64,000 nt of DNA. Origin: Aquella oligotrophica. GTDB lineage: Bacteria; Pseudomonadota; Gammaproteobacteria; Burkholderiales; UBA11063. The first letter of the stretch is position 1; every line of letters starts with the position of its first letter. Below the pieces are notes generated by a model that did not search any database, was not told the DNA's origin, and saw only the letters and a program-made list of their open reading frames with translations. The stretch is taken from NCBI RefSeq assembly GCF_002892535.1, contig NZ_CP024847.1, positions 1,674,001 through 1,738,000 of the forward strand, written 5' to 3'. This document shows, piece by piece, positions 31,172 through 42,068 of the stretch. The position numbers were made by a program, and so were the translations under genes.

Positions 31172-32104
31172 TTAAATTTTATTTTTAAGTGTTAATGCAT
31201 AATTGGTAATATAAACCCCGATTAAGACAATTAGTCCGCACAAAAGCTCATTCATACCAATCCTTGCACCAAAGAACACATAGCCAATTATCACCGCCTG
31301 TAATGGAATGGTATTTTGAAAAACAACAGTACGAAATACCCCTAACTGAATAATCGCATCGGTATACCAAAGATAAGCAATTACAGTTGCAATTATTGAC
31401 ATATATAAAATTGAAAGCCAAAAGCTCAGATTTAACTCATGGATAGCTGTTAAATCACCACCAAGGAAAGCAAATAAACCAAGAGTAACGGCACCAATAA
31501 TTGCTGCGTAGGTATTCATAGTGATTGATGGTACATTTTTTTGTGAAGTATATTTACTGATGACTGAATAACAGGCAAAAGTAATAGTTGCAAGCATACC
31601 CAATACTTCACCGCGCCCGACATGCATAAATATATTGCTACAAAAAAATTTACCACATTCCGGAGTTGCATAATTGATCACCCCAATTGAGCCTAAAAGT
31701 GCAATTAAAATTCCAATTTTACTTAAAAAATTAAGTCTAGCTTTAAAAACATAGGAGGAAATCACTGTGGTAATACAAGGTGCAAAAGCATACATAATTG
31801 CAACCAAATTCCCAGAAATTAACGATTCAGCACTAAAAAAAAGCAGATTATATAAGCAAATCCCAACTAAACCCAGTGCCAAAATGCAAAGCCATTGAGA
31901 TTTATCAAGCTTAGGTATAAAATTTCCAGTTTTAAATTTATGGATAAAAATAAAAATAGCCGCAGTAATGATATAACGAATAAATGCGATTGTAACCGGA
32001 CCAGTTTCTTTAGTTGCAATTTTCGCAACATGATAAAGGCTTGCCCAAATAGCAATAACCAAAATTAGTTTGATATATTGCCTCGAATGGCTAGTTGGAG
32101 TCAT
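31172..32104 (-). CDS. EamA/DMT family transporter
   Basis: 310 residues with ten predicted membrane spans in two EamA repeats. Typical features are an early WASLYHVAKIATKETGP and FIRYIITAAIFIF, and a second repeat that includes ATVIAYLWYTDAI and a GYVFFGARIGMNELLCGLIVLIGVY ending. Family members export amino acids or other metabolites; the substrate cannot be read from sequence. The start overlaps the end of folA by 14 bases. Confidence 0.85.
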   Translation of the reverse strand: MTPTSHSRQYIKLILVIAIWASLYHVAKIATKETGPVTIAFIRYIITAAIFIFIHKFKTGNFIPKLDKSQWLCILALGLVGICLYNLLFFSAESLISGNLVAIMYAFAPCITTVISSYVFKARLNFLSKIGILIALLGSIGVINYATPECGKFFCSNIFMHVGRGEVLGMLATITFACYSVISKYTSQKNVPSITMNTYAAIIGAVTLGLFAFLGGDLTAIHELNLSFWLSILYMSIIATVIAYLWYTDAIIQLGVFRTVVFQNTIPLQAVIIGYVFFGARIGMNELLCGLIVLIGVYITNYALTLKNKI

Positions 32105-32582
32105 ATTTATGATATTCTTTTATTATACATTTTATCCCGGAGCTACTTACAAACTCTTTAATTATGTTAAATTGCCATACTTTTGGATCAAGAGCCGGAA
32201 ACCAGGCACAAGGATTAGTGACGTCACACTCCACCTCCGTTATGTGGATAGTACCAGCAAACTTAATGGCTTCAGCAAATATTTGACCACCACCAATGAT
32301 ACAGATTTCTTCATAAGTAGTGTTATCATCTAATGCATTTTGAAGCGAGGAGTAACAAACCACTCCTTCATGCTGATAACCCTTATTACTAATCACAATA
32401 TTTTTACGCCCGGGTAAGACGCGCCCAATCGATTCAAAGGTCTTCCGCCCCATGATAATTGGTTTACCCAGTGTTACCTGTTTAAAATATGCTAGATCTT
32501 CAGGAATATGCCACGGTAACTGGTTATTGGTACCAATCACTCGTTCTTTATTCATCGCTACGATAAGAGTTATTTTTGACAT
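32091..32582 (-). CDS. folA: Dihydrofolate reductase
   Basis: 163 residues. Family landmarks are ITLIVAMNKERVIGTNNQLPWHIPEDLAYFK, the NADPH-binding GRKTFESIG with LPGRKNIVIS and the IGGGQIFAEA loop. The protein reduces dihydrofolate to tetrahydrofolate, replacing what thymidylate synthase consumes. It follows thyA at six bases and overlaps the next gene, so the three are one transcription unit. Confidence 0.96.
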   Translation of the reverse strand: MSKITLIVAMNKERVIGTNNQLPWHIPEDLAYFKQVTLGKPIIMGRKTFESIGRVLPGRKNIVISNKGYQHEGVVCYSSLQNALDDNTTYEEICIIGGGQIFAEAIKFAGTIHITEVECDVTNPCAWFPALDPKVWQFNIIKEFVSSSGIKCIIKEYHKYDSN

Positions 32583-32588
32583 GATTAA

Positions 32589-33383
32589 TTAAACCGCAAC
32601 CGGAGCTTTAATTGCCGGATGAGGATCATAGCCTTCCAGAATAAAATCATCATATTCAAAATCAAAAATATATTTGATAGCCGGATCAATTTTCATTGTT
32701 GGTAATGGGCGTGGCTCACGACTTAGCTGTAAATTAACTTGTTCAAGATGATTCAGATAAATATGCACGTCACCAAAAGTATGAATAAATTCACCAACAT
32801 CCAGATCACAGACTTGAGCAATCATCATGGTTAATAAAGCATAACTAGCGATATTAAAAGGTATACCTAGAAACACATCTGCCGAACGCTGATATAACTG
32901 ACATGAAAGCTTACCATCATTTACATAAAACTGAAAAAACGAATGACACGGCGCTAACGCCATTTTATCGAGTTCACCGACATTCCATGCGGATACGATC
33001 AAACGGCGCGAATTAGGATTATGTTTTATTTCTTCAATAACATTACTAATCTGATCAATTACATCACCATTAGCGCCCTGCCAGCTGCGCCATTGTTTAC
33101 CATAAACCGGACCTAGCTCACCATTTTCATCAGCCCATTCATTCCAGATGGTTACTCCATTTTCAACTAAGTATTTAATATTGGTTTCACCACGTAAGAA
33201 CCATAATAACTCATGAATGATTGATTTAAGGTGAACTTTTTTGCTGGTAACAAGAGGAAATCCTTCTGCCAAATCAAAGCGCATCTGATAACCAAATGTA
33301 GAGATGGTCCCGGTTCCGGTACGATCTTCTTTTTTTGTTCCATGAGTAAGAACATGTTTTAATAAATCATGATACTGTTTCAT
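32589..33383 (-). CDS. thyA: Thymidylate synthase
   Basis: 264 residues, the same length as E. coli ThyA. Visible are [12 protein letters not shown], the catalytic Cys146 in [33 protein letters not shown] and a C-terminus ending IKAPVAV. It converts dUMP to dTMP using methylene-tetrahydrofolate. AGGAGG precedes the ATG. folA follows at once, coupling the two steps of the thymidylate cycle. Confidence 0.98.
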   Translation of the reverse strand: MKQYHDLLKHVLTHGTKKEDRTGTGTISTFGYQMRFDLAEGFPLVTSKKVHLKSIIHELLWFLRGETNIKYLVENGVTIWNEWADENGELGPVYGKQWRSWQGANGDVIDQISNVIEEIKHNPNSRRLIVSAWNVGELDKMALAPCHSFFQFYVNDGKLSCQLYQRSADVFLGIPFNIASYALLTMMIAQVCDLDVGEFIHTFGDVHIYLNHLEQVNLQLSREPRPLPTMKIDPAIKYIFDFEYDDFILEGYDPHPAIKAPVAV

Positions 33384-33408
33384 AAAGCCTCCTATTACCA
33401 GACATTAT

Positions 33409-33813
33409 CTAAAGATAATTCGCTAGTAATTCAAAAATTTTTGCCGTTGTTGGCAGTAATGGTTCTAATTCGATATCTTTATCTAATTGATACCAGAATA
33501 GTTTTTGTCCTTCCAAGGGCTGTGGTTCATTTTGCCACGCTGTTACCAGAATAATATCCAGCGTCACCAAAGCATGTGGATATTGATACTCTATCTGATC
33601 TAGATAAGATAAATTTGGAATTGCTACAATAATATCCAGCTCTTCATTTAATTCTCTTATTAGTGCTGCAAAAGCCGACTCATCTCTTTCCAGTTTGCCA
33701 CCGGGAAATTCCCAATAGCCAGCAAATGGTTTACCTTCTGGACGACAAGCCAAAAGCACCGAGTTTTCTAGCTTATTATAAATTATTCCCAAACAGGCAT
33801 TAATTATTGGCAT
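33409..33813 (-). CDS. Nudix hydrolase of the MutT type
   Basis: 134 residues from the ATG at 33811-33813, which sits behind a GAGGAT site; an upstream in-frame start is less well placed. The Nudix box is complete: Gly39, Glu45 and REL-NEEL (53-59). The first 40 residues and the WEFPGGK motif match 8-oxo-dGTP diphosphatases, which remove oxidised nucleotides. The gene overlaps the preceding hydrolase by 14 bases and lies 25 bases before thyA, consistent with a nucleotide-pool role. Confidence 0.88.
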   Translation of the reverse strand: MPIINACLGIIYNKLENSVLLACRPEGKPFAGYWEFPGGKLERDESAFAALIRELNEELDIIVAIPNLSYLDQIEYQYPHALVTLDIILVTAWQNEPQPLEGQKLFWYQLDKDIELEPLLPTTAKIFELLANYL

Positions 33814-35338
33814 TAATATCCTCAGCAAACTCTTTCCGGGCGAATAATAACATAAAACTGACCCCCTGTGGATGATCTACATCGACATCAGTCCACGGAA
33901 TATAGCCCTGCACTTTAAAATTTTGATTTGGTACCCGAGTAACTTTTACATAGCGTGAATTATTATTAGTAAGCCCGATATACGCAGTTTCACTATTTAA
34001 CCTTGGAACAATCGAGTCATATTCAAGCATCAATAAACTAATCGGAGTAGTTGCCTTCCAATTATAAATATCGGCATTTAAGAGTTTTGCATGTAATTGA
34101 GGATTATCTTTAAAATCTGGTATCGTCAACATTGCTACCGAATTGGAGCCATCTTTATTATAGCCAACAGTCTTGGCTGCATCGGTTATTGCTGTGTATT
34201 TATGCCCCTCTTTAACTGGTGCTTTCTCTATCCAACTCAAGAGATCGTATTTAACGCCATTAAACACACAATTATTACAAGCTAAAAATTCTGGATTAAA
34301 TATGGGACTATTTAATGATGCACTTTCATAATATTGGTAAGAGTGAACAGCATCAACATAAAGCCCCGGCTTAGCAAATTCTGTCACCCACGAATTTTCA
34401 ATATAATCTGGGGATTGTTTATCCTTTGTCTGACTATTTAAAACATAACTCCAAGTTACTTTGGATATATTATATGCCCCAAGAATAGGAACTGTTTTTT
34501 GCAGGCTAAATGGATGCTTATTAAAATAGTCTGAATTATCCTGAACTATTTTTGCTGCCCATAAAGCATAAGATCCGCCCTCTGAATATCCGCTGATATA
34601 TAATGGAATTTTATTATCTATCCGATTAATTGCCATTTTTGCCAAAGTACTCTCAAGCGGCTTTAACATATATAAACCACTTAATGCATTTACTTCGGGA
34701 TAAAGAATGTATGGATGAACACTCTGTTGATCAATTCCAAAGCCAATATAATCAGGCATAACCACCACGTAACCATCAGAGGCAATTGCACTTGCCATCA
34801 AACGACTTAACTGAAAATCATCACCATTAAAATTTGATGGAATATTATTTTTATCCAATATGGTATGATGATAAAAAAGCACTATTCCTTTTAGTGGTTT
34901 AGCGGAGTCAGGAATAAGTACTGCGCCAGAAACTAATTGCGGCTTACCTTCATTATTAACTGCCGTATAGTTTAATGTATAACCATCAATTGATTTTATA
35001 CTACTATCGATTAAACCAGACTCTTTTGAAACATCGGTGCCTGTATATAACTTCAGGTTTTCTTTATTATAACTACAATTGGCAATATAAATCCCAGCAC
35101 ATATTTTGTTCAAATAATATTTATACAATTTTTCAGGTTTATAATCAAGTACCTTAAAAAACTGAACTTGCTTGCCATAACTCTCGGAGAGCATAATTTG
35201 CTGATATTTTTTATCGGTAAAATACTGACTGTAGTCATTAGATTCCAGATTAAGTGTCCCACCATGAGAAATAATCTGCCCTTCTGCCCAAACAGCATTT
35301 ATCAGTAGCAAGCAAATGATTAATACCAATCGAATCAA
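33800..35338 (-). CDS. Exported alpha/beta hydrolase, lipase-like
   Basis: 512 residues. A signal peptide (MIRLVLIICLLLINAVWA) is followed by a domain with a GAVLIPDS strand, HHTILDK, VMPDYIGFG and the nucleophile elbow GYSEG (Ser252). The Asp and His of the triad should lie in LMLEYDSIVPRLNSETA and DVDHPQGV near the C-terminus. The overall wording recalls secretory lipases (LIP family) and related esterases. The substrate is unknown. It starts at once after the ferredoxin stop codon and overlaps the Nudix gene. Confidence 0.78.
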   Translation of the reverse strand: MIRLVLIICLLLINAVWAEGQIISHGGTLNLESNDYSQYFTDKKYQQIMLSESYGKQVQFFKVLDYKPEKLYKYYLNKICAGIYIANCSYNKENLKLYTGTDVSKESGLIDSSIKSIDGYTLNYTAVNNEGKPQLVSGAVLIPDSAKPLKGIVLFYHHTILDKNNIPSNFNGDDFQLSRLMASAIASDGYVVVMPDYIGFGIDQQSVHPYILYPEVNALSGLYMLKPLESTLAKMAINRIDNKIPLYISGYSEGGSYALWAAKIVQDNSDYFNKHPFSLQKTVPILGAYNISKVTWSYVLNSQTKDKQSPDYIENSWVTEFAKPGLYVDAVHSYQYYESASLNSPIFNPEFLACNNCVFNGVKYDLLSWIEKAPVKEGHKYTAITDAAKTVGYNKDGSNSVAMLTIPDFKDNPQLHAKLLNADIYNWKATTPISLLMLEYDSIVPRLNSETAYIGLTNNNSRYVKVTRVPNQNFKVQGYIPWTDVDVDHPQGVSFMLLFARKEFAEDINANN

Positions 35339-36137
<799 letters not shown>

Positions 36138-36253
36138 TGTAAAACTTTATAATAAAAGCAGTATTTTAACAAATTAGAAGCTAAAGAACCAAATCAGATT
36201 TTTAATGGATGGTATAATAAGCAATAATCATTGCAAATTTTTATTTTTAAGCT

Positions 36254-37288
36254 ATGTATTTCCCTAGAATCCCTGCCGAACAAAGAGCCAATATTTATGC
36301 CCATGCCTTGAGCTTTCTGCTTAATGTAACTGGTTACATTATTACCAACGATTTCATTTTCATCTGGATTGAAATTGCCAGCCTCTCATTTATCGGATTT
36401 CATACTGCAAAAAGTCCAAAATTCTTTGATCGTAATATTCTCAACCATTTTCTGACGGTTATGATCTACTATTTGATTGCACACCTGATTGGTAGCAATG
36501 ATGTTTTATATTCGCTACTTATCTTTGGGTTTACTTATTTTTATTTTATCCTAAAAGATAATGGTTTCAATAAAAGTAGTCAGCTTTGGATGTACATTCA
36601 AGCTCTACTGATTGATACTACCTTCGTTAGCTTCCCATTTCAGGAAAAAATCATGGCAACTGTTGTTGCCTATATGGAAGCACAACTAATTCTAAATCTA
36701 ACTTTTGCTTTCTTCACTAATAATATACAACATGAAGCCGAACGTAAATACATTGATATTTTTAAAATCACTCTACGTGACTGGATAGACTTTCATAAAG
36801 AAGCAGTAAGACTAGCAATCCGTGGTGCTCTTACTGCTACTATTTTATATAGTCTATGTTCAGGATTTCATGATTTAAAACCGAACTGGGCAGTAGTTAC
36901 AGCTGTATCTTGCCTACAAAGAAATGATAAAAATGGTAGTCTACGCGCGATCAAAGGAATTGCGATTGGTAGTTTAATTGGCTGGCCATTAGCCAATGGT
37001 TTAATTTCACTTCTTGGGCAACATGCTTTAATTGCAACTTTATTATTATGGGGCTTTATGATTGCAGCATTAATACTATCACTGGAACAAATAAAATCAC
37101 CAAATCTTAACCGCCAAATCATTGTTACTGCCTTTTATTTGATAACTACCACCTGCATTGCAATCGGTATGAATGCCCCCAGCCACACCTATGTACACCT
37201 AAAAGTAATGAATTCATTAATTGGGATTAGTATTGGTTTTCTAGCATTAGGCATTTGGGAACTTACCCAAAAAAGCCCCGTAAAGTGA
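36254..37288 (+). CDS. FUSC family membrane protein, short form
   Basis: 344 residues. An N-terminal membrane block (near 15-105) precedes a cytoplasmic linker and a C-terminal group of spans typical of FUSC proteins: IRGALTATILYSLCSGFHDLKPNWAVVTAVSC and GIAIGSLIGWPLANGLISLL. FUSC/YccS members are aromatic-acid or other effluxers of about 650-700 residues; this one is about half that length but both ends look natural. It ends with TGA, which shows that TGA is a stop codon here. The substrate is unknown. Confidence 0.72.
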   Translation: MYFPRIPAEQRANIYAHALSFLLNVTGYIITNDFIFIWIEIASLSFIGFHTAKSPKFFDRNILNHFLTVMIYYLIAHLIGSNDVLYSLLIFGFTYFYFILKDNGFNKSSQLWMYIQALLIDTTFVSFPFQEKIMATVVAYMEAQLILNLTFAFFTNNIQHEAERKYIDIFKITLRDWIDFHKEAVRLAIRGALTATILYSLCSGFHDLKPNWAVVTAVSCLQRNDKNGSLRAIKGIAIGSLIGWPLANGLISLLGQHALIATLLLWGFMIAALILSLEQIKSPNLNRQIIVTAFYLITTTCIAIGMNAPSHTYVHLKVMNSLIGISIGFLALGIWELTQKSPVK

Positions 37289-37301
37289 GATTAAATGAGC
37301 T

Positions 37302-39419
37302 CTAATTACTGGATACTGCCAATGCCTGTTTTATAAATTCTGGATTATAATTGCGGCTAAATTCTGGCAAGGCTTTTAATAAAAGACCACCATATTGTTT
37401 AAGAACAATCCGATTATCACAGATAGTTACCTGCCCATAATCGCTTTCATTACGTAGTAAACGACCAACCGCTTGGATTAATTTTATCCCAGCCTCGGGT
37501 AATGAAACATCCATAAAATAATTACCATTTTCAGCTTTTACCCAATATTCACGAACCATGCTTTCTGGATCTTTATGGGTTTCAAATGGCAATTTAGTAA
37601 TTACCACATGCATACAATAACGCGAAGGCAAATCCACACCCTCAGCAAAAGAGTTTAGCCCAAAAATAATGCTTGGAATACCGCTATCAATTGTCTCTTT
37701 ATGTTCAGCGATCAGTTTTTGATTACTGCTAAATTCAGTTTGCAATAAAACACGATTCTGTAATTTTACAGGTAATTGTTTAAAGCTATCTATCAATTGC
37801 TGCCGATTAAAAAACAACACCAAAGTACCATAAGGATCACTATAATTAAGGATCTGACCAAGATATATACCTAGCTCTTTTTGAAACATCTCGCGCATAT
37901 TAAATTCTGGTGCGTACTGAAACCGAGGTATAACTAATTGACTTTGATTTTTATAATCAAAGCTTGACGGTAATTTGACTGTGACTACTTTAGGAAGAAG
38001 ATTTAGCCCCATTTGGAATTTAATATATTCAAAACTGGTTCCCACTGCAAGAGTGGCAGAAGTTAAACAGGCTCCATATACCCGATTCCAAAGCTTATTT
38101 ATCAGTAGATTACCCACATGGGTTACACCCGAAGTAATTTTATAATCTTCACTCCCGCCACTAATAATCTGCTCTACCCAACGGACATTCGCATTATAGC
38201 GTGAATTATCCTGATTTATCAGATAATTTGAGGTATTGGCAATTTGTGCTATTGCCGACAGATAAAATCCCAGTTTTACTAGATTTGCTTCGGCAAGATA
38301 ATCACCACCATTTTTTATCCGCTCTTTCAGTTTCTCCTGAATCTTTTCCATACCATCAACAAATTCAGCAGAATTAAACGCAATTACGATAAATAAATCT
38401 TTTACATCTTGAGTAATCGCTGCATTCAGGTAATCATTTAAGATCAAAATACCGTTATTAAAAACTGAATTATTAATTTTTAATAGCTGGAGGAAGTTTT
38501 CCATTCCATCTACTAAATCCTGTCCTTTGGCAACCAGATTATCGCAAAATGGAATATCATCGACAATATAACTATTACTTGCTGGATTAGTAATCAGCTT
38601 CATTGCATTATTAACTAAGCCAATACTTTGCCTTAAATCAAACTGCCCCATGAATCCATTAATGGCATACCCCGGGAAATTATGCGCCTCATCGACACAC
38701 AAGAAATAGCTCTCTGGTTTGACAGGTAGGACATTACCTCCACCGCTATCCAGATCCGCCATTAGGAGACTATGATTAGTAACAATCAAATCACAGCTTT
38801 TCAAATATTCGCGATTATTATAAAATGGGCAACGCGATTCATCTTTTTGATTGTGTGGACATTGATAGCCAAGGCATTGATGCTTATCTACCGTAATTAG
38901 TGGCTTTAGTTTATTTTCAATCATGACTGGTGCATTATCCAAATCACCATCCCAGCCACTACTAAATGCCGTTGCAATTTTTGTCAGCTTCTCGGCTGAA
39001 TTATCCGCTTGGGCAACCATATCACTAGCCACATCTGACATGCTATTTTCAAGCTGATAAGGACATAGATAGTTACTCCGACCTTTAGCTAAACCATACT
39101 TGATTTTTATGCCGCTTGCCTTAATAAATAAAGGAATGTCCTTACTTGAAAGTTGCCCTTGTAGCGTTTTGGTGGCGGTAGCAATAACTAATTTTTTGCC
39201 AACTTTTATTGCCTCCGTTACTCCAGCCATGAGATAAGCAAGACTCTTACCAGTTCCGGTCGGTGCTTCAATCATGCAAAGATTGTGGCCATCTTTCAAG
39301 TCATCTTTAATATTTGATAAGCACTGCGAAATAACTTTTACCATTTCAAGCTGACTCGGTCTAGCCTTAAAATCAGCAATATTCGCGGTTATATTGGCAT
39401 AGGTACGCTCAATTGCCAT
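37302..39419 (-). CDS. DinG/YoaA-type ATP-dependent DNA helicase
   Basis: 705 residues, superfamily 2, XPD-like. Walker A is EAPTGTGKS, the Walker B/DEAH box is CVDEAHNF. Four cysteines in the LCPYQLEN and CLGYQCPHNQKDESRCPFY region can hold the 4Fe-4S cluster. Late motifs are GLNSFAEGVDLPS and QAVGRLLRNESDYG. Such enzymes unwind damaged or R-loop-containing DNA 5' to 3'. DinG and YoaA cannot be separated with confidence. The start overlaps the stop of the DUF2062 gene by one base. Confidence 0.88.
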   Translation of the reverse strand: MAIERTYANITANIADFKARPSQLEMVKVISQCLSNIKDDLKDGHNLCMIEAPTGTGKSLAYLMAGVTEAIKVGKKLVIATATKTLQGQLSSKDIPLFIKASGIKIKYGLAKGRSNYLCPYQLENSMSDVASDMVAQADNSAEKLTKIATAFSSGWDGDLDNAPVMIENKLKPLITVDKHQCLGYQCPHNQKDESRCPFYNNREYLKSCDLIVTNHSLLMADLDSGGGNVLPVKPESYFLCVDEAHNFPGYAINGFMGQFDLRQSIGLVNNAMKLITNPASNSYIVDDIPFCDNLVAKGQDLVDGMENFLQLLKINNSVFNNGILILNDYLNAAITQDVKDLFIVIAFNSAEFVDGMEKIQEKLKERIKNGGDYLAEANLVKLGFYLSAIAQIANTSNYLINQDNSRYNANVRWVEQIISGGSEDYKITSGVTHVGNLLINKLWNRVYGACLTSATLAVGTSFEYIKFQMGLNLLPKVVTVKLPSSFDYKNQSQLVIPRFQYAPEFNMREMFQKELGIYLGQILNYSDPYGTLVLFFNRQQLIDSFKQLPVKLQNRVLLQTEFSSNQKLIAEHKETIDSGIPSIIFGLNSFAEGVDLPSRYCMHVVITKLPFETHKDPESMVREYWVKAENGNYFMDVSLPEAGIKLIQAVGRLLRNESDYGQVTICDNRIVLKQYGGLLLKALPEFSRNYNPEFIKQALAVSSN

Positions 39420-39910
39420 TAGAATTGTTTACCTTTTAAACCATATATAAACCAGACAATGGCAGCAACCAAAATCGAGCAAATTATGCCAAAGAGTATA
39501 GAGCCTACTATAAGCGGTAGTAGTAGCAAATGCCAGTTAGCAAAAATATGATGAAAATTGGCACTGATCATATTGGTAGAGAATTCGATGCCCAAGACAT
39601 GGCAACCGAGGTAATATGAACAATAAAGAATTGGTAGCATGGTAAATGGATTACTTACCCAAACCCAAGCAATCGCAACGAGTATATTAGCACGAAACAA
39701 TATGGCAAAAAGTGCCGCTGGAAGCATCTGAAAAGGCATTGGCAACATAGCCCAGAATACACCAATCCAAGTCGCTTTTACCACCTGCCAACGTTGAAAA
39801 TCCCATAAATACGGCTTATCCTCAAGTTTATGTTTAATAAATCCAAAGCACTTATGATTTTCAACGTACTCACGCGTTGGGATGTATTTTTTTAATTTAC
39901 GGGCAACCAA
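39419..39910 (-). CDS. DUF2062 membrane protein
   Basis: 163 residues. The DUF2062 pattern is clear: an N-terminal soluble part with WDFQRWQVVKATWIGVFWAMLPMPFQMLPAAL, then RANILVAIAWVWVSNPFTMLPILYCSYYLG and two final spans near residues 119-155. The function of the family is unknown. It is translationally coupled to the helicase gene, an association that I cannot explain. Confidence 0.85.
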   Translation of the reverse strand: MVARKLKKYIPTREYVENHKCFGFIKHKLEDKPYLWDFQRWQVVKATWIGVFWAMLPMPFQMLPAALFAILFRANILVAIAWVWVSNPFTMLPILYCSYYLGCHVLGIEFSTNMISANFHHIFANWHLLLLPLIVGSILFGIICSILVAAIVWFIYGLKGKQF

Positions 39911-40086
39911 GCCATATCTCCAAATTATATTTTTTGAATCCTGTATTTTATCAAAGCATAGCTATATCCATGAGTATAAAAAAGAATGAAGAGCATCTCC
40001 TAAACTGAATCATCATGAAATAAATACCTATTAAGAGGACTAATTGATGTAAAATCACAATGTTTTAACTATACAGGGATACTAAA

Positions 40087-41433
40087 ATGTCTTTTTCGGA
40101 ATTAGGTTTGTCTGATTCAATACTAGATGCACTTAGCGAACGAGGTTATACAAAGCCTACTAAAATTCAGACTGAAGCCATTCCTGCCATTCTAGCTGGC
40201 AACGACGTTTTGGCAAGTGCGCAAACTGGCAGTGGTAAAACTGCTGGCTTTACATTACCAATTTTACAACTACTTGCAGATAAATCTGTCAAAGGACCAT
40301 CCTCTGGACGTCCTCCGATAAGAGCCCTGATTTTAGTACCAACTCGGGAATTAGCGGCTCAAGTAGAAGAAAGTGTTAACATTTACGGTAAAAATCTGAC
40401 TTTAACTTCAATGATTATGATTGGTGGTGTAAGCTTAAATCCACAAATTAAACGCTTACGTAGTAGGGTTGATATTCTAATAGCAACTCCAGGCAGGCTG
40501 CTTGATCATATAGCTCAAAAAAATGTAGATTTATCTCAAATTAAAATATTAGTATTGGATGAAGCTGACCGAATGCTTGATATGGGCTTTATCCGCGATA
40601 TCAAGAAAATTCTAGCATTATTGCCACAAACCCGTCAAAGTCTGCTTTTTTCGGCAACTTTCTCTAAGGAAATTAAATCTCTAGCAGAAAGCTTTTTAAA
40701 TAAACCAGTATTAATTGAAACAGAAAAAAGTAACAGTACTGTTCCATTAATAAATCATAAAGTGCATTTCGTCAATGCGGACAAGAAAAAATTTCTGCTT
40801 GCCCACCTAATAAAAGAGAAAAACTGGTTTCAGGTTTTAGTGTTTACCAAAACCAAACACGGTGCCAATAAACTGGCTGAATTTCTGACTAATCAAGGTA
40901 TTTCCGCTTTAGCTATTCATGGCAATAAAAGCCAGTCGGTAAGAACTAGAACACTAGCAGAATTTAAACAAGGCTCACTGCAAATAATGGTTGCAACTGA
41001 TATTGCTGCGAGGGGGATAGATATTGTAGATTTACCACATGTGGTTAATTTTGATTTACCAAATGTTCCAGAAGATTATGTACACAGAATTGGACGTACT
41101 GGTCGTGCAGGTAAAACTGGTGATGCAGTATCCCTAGTATCTCAGGATGACAGAAAATTATTGAACTCAATTGAGCGGTTAATTGGCATGAAAATTCCTG
41201 AAGAATTAGTTAGTGGATTTGAAGTAACAGCCAATACTATGCAAAAAGACTCTCCGCAAAAACCGCGAACACAGCAAAAAAAGGATAAACCAATAGCAAA
41301 TCAGAAAGATAAAGGTTTAATAAAGCAAAAAACAATAAAAACCGAACCGCTAGCAAAACCTCAAAAAATCAACAAAAAACAAGAAGTTACCGTATTATTA
41401 ACTAAGCCAATCAAAAAAACCAGATCAAAATAA
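40087..41433 (+). CDS. rhlE: DEAD-box RNA helicase of the RhlE type
   Basis: 448 residues. All helicase motifs are present: Q motif (KPTKIQTEAIP), I (AQTGSGKT), Ia (PTRELAAQ), Ib (TPGR), II (DEAD), III (SAT), IV (VLVFTKT), V (ATDIAARGID) and VI (HRIGRTGRAG). A Lys/Gln-rich tail from about residue 380 is disordered and probably binds RNA. RhlE acts in ribosome assembly and RNA turnover. The start has an AGGGATA-type site. Confidence 0.93.
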   Translation: MSFSELGLSDSILDALSERGYTKPTKIQTEAIPAILAGNDVLASAQTGSGKTAGFTLPILQLLADKSVKGPSSGRPPIRALILVPTRELAAQVEESVNIYGKNLTLTSMIMIGGVSLNPQIKRLRSRVDILIATPGRLLDHIAQKNVDLSQIKILVLDEADRMLDMGFIRDIKKILALLPQTRQSLLFSATFSKEIKSLAESFLNKPVLIETEKSNSTVPLINHKVHFVNADKKKFLLAHLIKEKNWFQVLVFTKTKHGANKLAEFLTNQGISALAIHGNKSQSVRTRTLAEFKQGSLQIMVATDIAARGIDIVDLPHVVNFDLPNVPEDYVHRIGRTGRAGKTGDAVSLVSQDDRKLLNSIERLIGMKIPEELVSGFEVTANTMQKDSPQKPRTQQKKDKPIANQKDKGLIKQKTIKTEPLAKPQKINKKQEVTVLLTKPIKKTRSK

Positions 41434-41478
41434 TCTGCTGGCAGTTCTACAGTATGTGTTGTTATACTATTAAGGCAT

Positions 41479-41515
41479 AATGATGCCATTTACTACCAAA
41501 AATAATGGCATCATT
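41479..41515. terminator. Hairpin between rhlE and ribH
   Basis: AATGATGCCATT pairs exactly with AATGGCATCATT across 13 bases, between the convergent rhlE and ribH genes. A second AT-rich hairpin (AACCAATTA with TAATTGGTT) at 41524-41547 overlaps the ribH stop codon. Neither has a strong T-tract. Confidence 0.55.
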
Positions 41516-41545
41516 AAAACATTAACCAATTAACTAATTAATTGG

Positions 41546-42013
41546 TTATTTACTTGAAATATTGTGCAATAGATTAGTCATTTCAATTGCAGTTATTGCT
41601 GCATCATAACCCTTATTCCCTGATTTAGTACCAGCACGTTCAATTGCTTGCTCGATATTTTCAGTAGTAACAATACCAAATACAACCGGAACCCCAGTAT
41701 CTAGCTGAACTTTGGCAACACCTTTTGCCACTTCATTACACACATAATCATAATGGGTTGTAGAACCACGGATTACCGCACCAAGGGTAATTACCGCATT
41801 ATATTTGCCACTAGCAGCAAGCTTCTGGGCAACCAAAGGAATCTCAAAAGCACCTGGTACCCAAGCGGTATCAATATCCTCCGCCTTAACACCATGACGC
41901 TCAAGTCCATCAATTGCACCACCAAGCAATTTGCCAGTTATAAACTCATTAAAACGGCTAACGACAATCGCATATTTACCTTTTGCCGCAACCAAATTTC
42001 CTTGAAATAACAT
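41546..42013 (-). CDS. ribH: 6,7-dimethyl-8-ribityllumazine synthase
   Basis: 155 residues. Landmarks are [61 protein letters not shown] and [20 protein letters not shown]. The enzyme condenses 5-amino-6-ribitylamino-uracil with dihydroxybutanone phosphate, usually as a 60-mer. It is the last gene of the riboflavin operon, 55 bases after ribBA. Confidence 0.97.
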   Translation of the reverse strand: MLFQGNLVAAKGKYAIVVSRFNEFITGKLLGGAIDGLERHGVKAEDIDTAWVPGAFEIPLVAQKLAASGKYNAVITLGAVIRGSTTHYDYVCNEVAKGVAKVQLDTGVPVVFGIVTTENIEQAIERAGTKSGNKGYDAAITAIEMTNLLHNISSK

Positions 42014-42068
42014 ATTTGAACTCCTAAAATTTTAATTTTTTAACGTTGAATCTTTAATAAAACTTATA

